Shown here: positions 58,721 through 64,000 of the stretch, one piece after another
Layout of the letters: the number at the start of each line of letters is the position of its first letter
Position numbering within the stretch: the first letter of the stretch is position 1
Notes under the pieces: generated by a model
The model's database searches: none
What the model saw: the letters and a program-made list of their open reading frames with translations, nothing else
Told to the model about the DNA's origin: nothing
IMG/VR virus record: IMGVR_UViG_3300028196_000007
Span: 22,140-86,139 of that record
Strand: one strand, 5' to 3'
DNA from: a virus
Length of the DNA stretch: 64,000 nt
Made by a program: the position numbers and the translations under genes

Positions 58721-59395
58721 AAAAGTCCCGCCTGTTAACTTATTAAAGAATATTTCTTGACAATGAATATCATTACTAGCACTTACAGTACCATTGTCTA
58801 AAACTGTAAATCCTTCAGACAAGTTAACTTCTCTAACAACTAGGTATTGGAGTTCCATCTTAAATCTTGAGCCTTGAGCATCGTTAATCCTTAATCCATT
58901 GTTTTGGTCAAACTTTAAATCACCAAGTTTATTAGAAGACGCGTCTTGAAACTCTATGGTTTCGTGTCTTGTTATTATGTGATCGAATTTACCAATTTGT
59001 GCATATGCTGTAGTTGCTGAAATATTGTTAGCTTGAATATTATTTGCGGTTACTGTCGAGCCGCTTACAGTACCTGTAGTTTTTATAGAACAATCTTCTC
59101 CTTCCAGATTAATGTTTCCACCACCTGTATAATCTCCTGGATTTTCAATACCTGTAAGATAACCAATACCTTTTGAGTGTATTCCACCAGTGCTAACTCT
59201 AAGGTCGTGTGTGGTAGAACCTAGTACTCCACTTCCTACGTCAAGTTTGCCTGTTGCATGTACACTTTGTCCAGAAATCTCTAACGGCATAGTACTTCCA
59301 GTACCGTTGTACATCTTACCTAAATTATCTAGATGCAATACCCTTTGATAGGTATCTTGTATGTTAGAGCCTGATAAGCTTGGTAAAAAAGCCAT
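58718..59395 (-). CDS. Fibre protein, Gly/Ser-rich
   Basis: 225 aa. FLPSLSGSNIQDTYQRVLHLDNLGKMYNGTGS at the start and a C-terminus ending KLTGGTF, an ending shared with 60254-61489 (IDGGTF). Strand-rich with NNIQANNISATTAY repeats in the middle. Probably a short fibre or a fibre-tip adaptor. Its stop overlaps the late-type motif of the next gene. Confidence 0.6.
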   Translation of the reverse strand: MAFLPSLSGSNIQDTYQRVLHLDNLGKMYNGTGSTMPLEISGQSVHATGKLDVGSGVLGSTTHDLRVSTGGIHSKGIGYLTGIENPGDYTGGGNINLEGEDCSIKTTGTVSGSTVTANNIQANNISATTAYAQIGKFDHIITRHETIEFQDASSNKLGDLKFDQNNGLRINDAQGSRFKMELQYLVVREVNLSEGFTVLDNGTVSASNDIHCQEIFFNKLTGGTF

Positions 59396-59406
59396 AACCT
59401 ATTCCC

Positions 59407-59967
59407 TTATTTTCGTTTCTGTAAAACTTTAATAACCTTCTCAATTATAGGAAGCTTTGTTTCTTCCTTTATTGGATTGTGTTGTACGTATTCTGCAACG
59501 ATATTATTTAATTTATTCTTTTTTATTGTCAAGTTGTCTATATTTATTTCTTCCTTAATAAGCATTTTTACTAAATTTAAAATATGCTGTTTTTCCGTTA
59601 ATGTAGGTTGGGATAATATATTGACTGTATTTTTGGTTTTTTGCAATATTGGTTTTTCCTGTGTTATTACCTCTACTGTAACCTTCTTTGACTGATGTAC
59701 TTTAAATGTAGATTCCCAAGGTGTAAAATAAGTATCTTCTGCTATAACTTCTAAGCGTATAGTACCTTCTGTACTTTCGTCTATCAAGCCTCTAAGTCTC
59801 TTTACAGGTATGTTAACCTTGCCTGATTCAGATATAGTTCCTTTAAATAGTATATCGAATCCATCAGCTTCAACAACTAGTCTTGCTTTTGACTTTTTTA
59901 ATGAAGCTCCTTCTAGCTTTATGTTGGCTTCGAAATTTTCAATTTTATCAGTGTATAATTTGTACAT
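59407..59967 (-). CDS. Conserved T4-like fibre-region protein
   Basis: 186 aa. MYKLYTDKIENFEANIKLEGASLKKSKARLVVEADGF and IPVKRLRGLIDESTEGTIRLEVIAEDTYFTPWESTF resemble a conserved protein of marine T4-like phages, with a beta N-terminal half and a Lys-rich helical C-terminal half. A fibre attachment or assembly role is probable. Its start overlaps the upstream small gene by 20 bp. Confidence 0.7.
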   Translation of the reverse strand: MYKLYTDKIENFEANIKLEGASLKKSKARLVVEADGFDILFKGTISESGKVNIPVKRLRGLIDESTEGTIRLEVIAEDTYFTPWESTFKVHQSKKVTVEVITQEKPILQKTKNTVNILSQPTLTEKQHILNLVKMLIKEEINIDNLTIKKNKLNNIVAEYVQHNPIKEETKLPIIEKVIKVLQKRK

Positions 59968-60232
59968 TTCTTTTTATCTCCTCAGCGATTATTTTTATAT
60001 CGTCTAAATATATTTCTATATTCTGTATTTCTTTTGTTTCGTCATAGACTTTTATACCTCTTCTTTCCATAACAAGCCTAATTACTTTTCTTTTCTTTTC
60101 TTCTAGCTTTTTGTCTTTCTTTCTATTGGCCTTGCTTCGACCTTCTATGCTAGAAATTACATCGTTTACATCATTCCATAAATTTGAATTGCTGTTCCAT
60201 GTAAAATTTGCTTTATCCCATGTTAATGTCAT
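59948..60232 (-). CDS. Small conserved protein before the fibre cluster
   Basis: 94 aa. Begins MTLTWDKANFTWNSNSNLWNDVNDVISS, a compact N-terminus of a type I associate with marine T4-like phages, followed by a basic, helical stretch (NRKKDKKLEEKKRKVIRLVMERR). The ATG is directly behind a late-type motif. Function unknown. Confidence 0.65.
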   Translation of the reverse strand: MTLTWDKANFTWNSNSNLWNDVNDVISSIEGRSKANRKKDKKLEEKKRKVIRLVMERRGIKVYDETKEIQNIEIYLDDIKIIAEEIKRNVQIIH

Positions 60233-60244
60233 ATATAAATATCA
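60231..60244 (-). promoter_or_regulatory. Late-type promoter motif overlapping a start codon
   Basis: Minus strand TGATATTTATATAT, running into the ATG at 60232. With T4-like spacing the transcript would begin inside the start codon region, so the true start of this message is uncertain. Confidence 0.55.
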
Positions 60245-60253
60245 ACCTATTTA

Positions 60254-61489
60254 TTAAAAGGTTCCTCCATCAATAGGAAGTACACTACCTGTAAAAGTAG
60301 GATATCCTCCTGTAACTCTTAATTGATCTGCATATAAATCACCTTGTATTACTACATTACCAGCGGCATCTAATTCAAAATCATTGTTTGTCGTGAAACC
60401 TATTGAGCTATGTATTGAAAATTTACTTTGACTTTCATCAACACCCATTACCCATCTTTTTTCTACTTCCTGATTATAGAATATTATTTCTCTATCTGAA
60501 TCATCGTAAGTGTGTCCTACATACATTTTTCCGTGAGTATGAAGTGAAGCGTCATAATCTACTTTTGAACTTGAAAGTATTAAGCCTCCTTCATGCAATT
60601 GCATTGTCTCACTTATAGGTTCTCCAGCAACTGAACTACCAATAGCAAAATTCATTGAGCCTTTTATTGCAGAGCCATCATTAGCAACTCCGTTTACAAC
60701 CCCTTGTATTTGCATTGCTGTAGCATCTCTTCTTTCACTGATTGAAAGGTCTTCCCACGTAATAGTACCTAGTGCGTCTCCTACCGATGCTGTTGAAGGT
60801 GCATTGAATGTTCCTGGTGTGTATGACATTACTATTTCTGACCCAGACGTTTCTGTTACAGTTTCCCCTCCAGTAGCAATGCCTTTAAATTTCTTTGTTG
60901 TAAACTTACCGTTTGTAAATTCTAATTCTTTACTTCCGTCATCTGATCTAAACTTTATACTGTCAGCTTTAAAATCTATGTCGTCTTTAGGATTCTCTGT
61001 TTTAAATCCTAGTTTACCTGAGCGTGAAACATACATAAAAGTTTTTTCATGCTGAGTAAAATTGCGAGTTGGGTTGCTCTCTAAAGGCTTATATATACTC
61101 CAGTCTCCATCATCGCTAAACCCTAGTGATAGTGAAGAAGTTATAGCTCTAGGAAATACAGATGTTGTTGCATTGTGCGTAACGTGTCTGTAGAATCTTG
61201 AATGTGATGCATAGCCATTTGATTCTGTGACAACACCTATCATCTCAAACGAACCAGTAGTTGTAGTATTACCATAGTGGTGTAATGATTGAGATACTGA
61301 TATAGATACAAATGAACTGGTAAAATAAGAAACAGCTGCATATGCAGATGAAGATACATTGTTTGCTGGATTTGAACCGGACCATATTGGATGGTTTGAC
61401 AAACTCGATGTCGTGCTTCCTGTTGCAATACTTAAACTTGTTGTAGTAAATAATATAGAACCTGTATTGAATATTATAGTATGCGGCAT
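60254..61489 (-). CDS. Tail fibre protein, Ser/Thr-rich
   Basis: 411 aa. Ser/Thr-rich N-terminal part (TTTSLSIATGSTTSSLS, AYAAVSYFTSSFVSISVS), a middle with SISERRDATAMQIQGVVNGVANDGSAIKGSMNF, a pattern shared by fibre proteins of marine phages, and a C-terminal DLYADQLRVTGGYPTFTG ending IDGGTF. A host-contact fibre is likely. It starts exactly where the upstream S74 gene stops (shared base at 61489). Confidence 0.65.
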   Translation of the reverse strand: MPHTIIFNTGSILFTTTSLSIATGSTTSSLSNHPIWSGSNPANNVSSSAYAAVSYFTSSFVSISVSQSLHHYGNTTTTGSFEMIGVVTESNGYASHSRFYRHVTHNATTSVFPRAITSSLSLGFSDDGDWSIYKPLESNPTRNFTQHEKTFMYVSRSGKLGFKTENPKDDIDFKADSIKFRSDDGSKELEFTNGKFTTKKFKGIATGGETVTETSGSEIVMSYTPGTFNAPSTASVGDALGTITWEDLSISERRDATAMQIQGVVNGVANDGSAIKGSMNFAIGSSVAGEPISETMQLHEGGLILSSSKVDYDASLHTHGKMYVGHTYDDSDREIIFYNQEVEKRWVMGVDESQSKFSIHSSIGFTTNNDFELDAAGNVVIQGDLYADQLRVTGGYPTFTGSVLPIDGGTF

Positions 61490-64000
61490 TATCTTTTCTC
61501 CAATATTGATATTCGTTCTTTTAATTCATCAATCATCTTCTGCTGATCTTGCACCGATTTAACAAGCAGAGGTATCATTGCGTTATAATCCATAACCATA
61601 GGACTTGATATAGGGTCAGGATTCTGTTCTTCATCTCCTGTTACTGCGTCTGGGAATACTTCTGCTACTTCCTGTGCAATAAATCCTGATACTCTCATAC
61701 CTCCTTCTGATTGTGGAGTTGCCTTCCATTCAAAATCTCTTACAGGTATTCCCATAAGATGGTCTATGTTAAGTACTGTGTCAGTTATATCTTGTTTTAG
61801 CCTTCTGTCTGAAACTAAATCTATTTTTATAGCGTTTTTATAATTATAGTGGTCTTTACGTATACCACCAGCATAATGGTCTACAAGTGTATTAGCTCCG
61901 GTAAGATTGTTAACCTCCCACCCTTTGTGAAACAGAGACAGATAGAAAACGTTACCTTGTCCACAAGGAGGTCCAGGTTTTGTTTGATTCAATCCATTCG
62001 CTGGGTTTACCCAACTGTAATATCCTGGTGTACCTGCAATTGTACAATTGAGAAAAGGTTCGTGTTCATTGTTTGCAGAATTTGCCCCTCCACCTTTTAA
62101 AGGAATTGTTCTAGGTGCAGAAGAGACTCCAATTTTCACACCATGACCTGCTCCTGCTTCCATACAATCAAATTCGTCGCTACCTAACAACTGAGGGTCT
62201 GGCATCTTATTAAATATTGCAGCATAGTGCATTCCAGTCTTTGCATCAAAGCTAGAGTTTTGGAATATTGCTTCACCTGGAGGGCAGTCCATAGAGTTAA
62301 AGCCATTGACCATAAGCCAAGCTGTTTCATCGTTTGTGCCTGCAAAAGAAGTCCATCCTTTATGCATTCCAGTTAAACTATCAGGAATATATAAAGGCGG
62401 ACCTATTGTAGTAGTACAGTTTATATAAGTCCAACCTTCTAGTCCATTACCATTAGCTGCTCCAAAAAAAGGATTAAATCCTGTGATTCCTACGCTTGCC
62501 TTGTCCAATCTACCTGTTGTAAGACAAGCACCGTTACTACCAAATGTATTTTCTCTTATATATGATAACTCGCCTGTATCTGTATTATATTTTACATTGT
62601 GGAAAGTGTCTGCTTCTTTAAGACTATAGAAGTGCCAGTCATTATTACCTTTTATTTGCATACCACCATGGGTTGATAACAATGTTTGTGCGAAAGTAAG
62701 ATTTCCAGGTTTAAAACTAAATCCATCTACATCGTCTGCTATCTCAAATTTATTAGTATACGATCCGACGTTTCTTAACATCAATACGTCTGCAGCAGTC
62801 CTTTGTATGTCTGCATAGTTTACGTTAGGAGTTGATGGCCACGCGTGTCCGTAACGAGCACTACTTGTTATCCAGTTGTTACCCATCTGTAAATCTGTAG
62901 TTGCAGTATGATTTCCTAAGTTATCTGCACCGCCTGCTCCACTCATACTTACGGACATAGTTATTGCATCTGTTGACGCATTAGATGATAAGGTTACGTT
63001 TGTACCTCCAACAAGAGTAAGAGTATCTGTTGGGCTGTCGGCAACTACACTGGATATTGCAGGACCTGGCAGTGATGAATGCGTTACTGCTATTGTTTTG
63101 AATACGTCTTGATTACCAGCTGTGTTTGTTATTATGTTGGTTAAATAAGCTGATGACATAGATATATGAATTTCACCAGGTCCACCGAATGACGTTGTTA
63201 TACCACCGTATCCATGAAACTTCATTGCTTCGTTACAACTAGCTGCTGCTTGTGTTGTTCCACCATCTACACCAAATGTTCCATAACTTGTTTTACAGAA
63301 TCCATTAACTGCAAAGGTCACCTCGTCAGAAGCTGGAGCAGTAGAAATAGTTACGTTTGCACCTTCTACGAAAGTAAGTACATCAGTTGTAGTATCTGCA
63401 ACAACATCTGTCTGTCCTGATACTCTGATTGTTTCAAATAAATTTTGGTCAGGGTCACCGCCTAGCCCAGCTGATGATGTTACTTTTAACTGACCTGTTA
63501 TCGGGTCCCAATTTACAATCTTAGTTTGAGAAGCTTCTGGTAAGCAAGGTAGATATACTGAACCTGATATTATCCAAGAATCATTACAGTCTTGTCCAAA
63601 TAATCCTGGCCCAGACATTGTAATTGGTCCGCCTGCTGTTATAGGTCCTGAAAATGATACAGGTCCAGATATTGTTGTGTTACCACCAAATAAGTTAGGT
63701 CCGCTGGAACTCATACCTCCACTAAATGTTGTTGGTCCATTAAAGTTAACAGTAGAACTAAATGTAGTAGGTCCTGAAAATGAATTTGTACTAAAATAAT
63801 TAGGACCACTTGCACTTATACCTCCACTAAACGTTGCAGGGCCTGTAGCTGTTACAGTATTTGTAACTATATTTGTAAATGTTGCTGTTAATTCGTTTTT
63901 CCAAGGGACGTGAGGTACTACTGCAGTATAATTTGCTATGTCTCCATAATCATTATAAAATTCAAATTTAAAGTCTAATGAGTCATATCTATCAACATTA
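61489..64000 (-). CDS. Large tail fibre with C-terminal S74 chaperone domain, partial
   Basis: At least 836 codons; the frame is open to the right edge, so an ATG at 63714 is only internal. N-terminal part is built of degenerate 'SGP..F.G' repeats (about 63500-63980: FSGPTTFSSTVNFNGPTTF). A beta-rich middle carries Cys and Trp. The C-terminus has the Peptidase_S74 intramolecular chaperone: SDRRLKQDI, then GFIAQEVAEVFPDAVTG, MDYNAMIPLLVKSVQDQQKMIDELKERI. By family knowledge S74 cleaves itself off after helping the fibre trimer fold; the catalytic Ser-Asp pair (SD of SDRRLK) is present. Confidence 0.88.
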   Translation of the reverse strand, partial: NVDRYDSLDFKFEFYNDYGDIANYTAVVPHVPWKNELTATFTNIVTNTVTATGPATFSGGISASGPNYFSTNSFSGPTTFSSTVNFNGPTTFSGGMSSSGPNLFGGNTTISGPVSFSGPITAGGPITMSGPGLFGQDCNDSWIISGSVYLPCLPEASQTKIVNWDPITGQLKVTSSAGLGGDPDQNLFETIRVSGQTDVVADTTTDVLTFVEGANVTISTAPASDEVTFAVNGFCKTSYGTFGVDGGTTQAAASCNEAMKFHGYGGITTSFGGPGEIHISMSSAYLTNIITNTAGNQDVFKTIAVTHSSLPGPAISSVVADSPTDTLTLVGGTNVTLSSNASTDAITMSVSMSGAGGADNLGNHTATTDLQMGNNWITSSARYGHAWPSTPNVNYADIQRTAADVLMLRNVGSYTNKFEIADDVDGFSFKPGNLTFAQTLLSTHGGMQIKGNNDWHFYSLKEADTFHNVKYNTDTGELSYIRENTFGSNGACLTTGRLDKASVGITGFNPFFGAANGNGLEGWTYINCTTTIGPPLYIPDSLTGMHKGWTSFAGTNDETAWLMVNGFNSMDCPPGEAIFQNSSFDAKTGMHYAAIFNKMPDPQLLGSDEFDCMEAGAGHGVKIGVSSAPRTIPLKGGGANSANNEHEPFLNCTIAGTPGYYSWVNPANGLNQTKPGPPCGQGNVFYLSLFHKGWEVNNLTGANTLVDHYAGGIRKDHYNYKNAIKIDLVSDRRLKQDITDTVLNIDHLMGIPVRDFEWKATPQSEGGMRVSGFIAQEVAEVFPDAVTGDEEQNPDPISSPMVMDYNAMIPLLVKSVQDQQKMIDELKERISILEKR

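Noticed and set aside
63714-63714. ATG at 63714 as the start of the S74 fibre gene
   Set aside because: The frame is open upstream to the window edge with the same SGP repeats, so this Met is internal.

Overview
The window is one continuous block of a T4-like myovirus genome. It is AT-rich and every gene I can support is on the minus strand, so transcription runs from high to low coordinates. Both ends cut a gene: a PHP-domain (DnaE-type) protein at the left and a giant tail-fibre protein at the right. The host is probably a marine Bacteroidota (flavobacterium-like). This rests on a secreted protein with a type IX secretion C-terminal sorting motif (10645-11184), a DUF4494-like protein (10436-10633), a bS21-like ribosomal protein (37772-38116), and neck/baseplate/fibre proteins that resemble those of marine T4-like phages. 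Family names come from remembered motifs, not from a search.

Layout. 1-5000: nucleotide and possible base-modification genes (PHP polymerase domain, thymidylate-synthase-like protein, SDR, P-loop kinase, dUTPase, all-alpha pyrophosphatase/HAD fusion, flavoprotein). 5000-18400: class II ribonucleotide reductase, DnaB helicase, 5'-3' exonuclease, Hsp20, small proteins, a 219-nt tRNA-Leu-like structured RNA, RecA/UvsX, gp32-like SSB, UvsE, and a short family A polymerase. 18400-28400: baseplate hub, gp53-like wedge, tape measure, and a gp26-like gene that appears to be extended by programmed frameshifting. 28500-46000: tube, sheath, sheath stabiliser, neck, PhoH, major capsid, scaffold, bS21, prohead protease, portal, terminase. 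46000-49900: holin and an unusual nucleotidyltransferase-ligase plus kinase pair. 49900-64000: a long series of tail-fibre and fibre-associated proteins ending in an S74 chaperone domain.

Regulation can be read directly from the sequence. Replication and metabolism genes follow a motif of the form TTTTATATGTCGGA - about 8 nt - TTATATTA. Virion genes follow TGATATTTATATA, often just after a Rho-independent terminator. The second motif has the T4 late-promoter octamer TATAAATA in the reverse orientation relative to the genes. Many virion genes have a strong AGGAG ribosome-binding site, while the phage bS21 gene and three replication/repair genes have none, and those three may be leaderless. Because Bacteroidota ribosomes are known to hide the anti-Shine-Dalgarno sequence with the help of bS21, the phage bS21 may retune host ribosomes towards phage messages.

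The best candidates for undescribed biology are the bS21/Shine-Dalgarno partition, the frameshift at 27518-27524, the tRNA-Leu-like RNA at 11230-11448, the Hsp20 gene bracketed by a perfect 18-bp inverted repeat, and the nucleotidyltransferase-ligase/kinase pair at 46938-49909.
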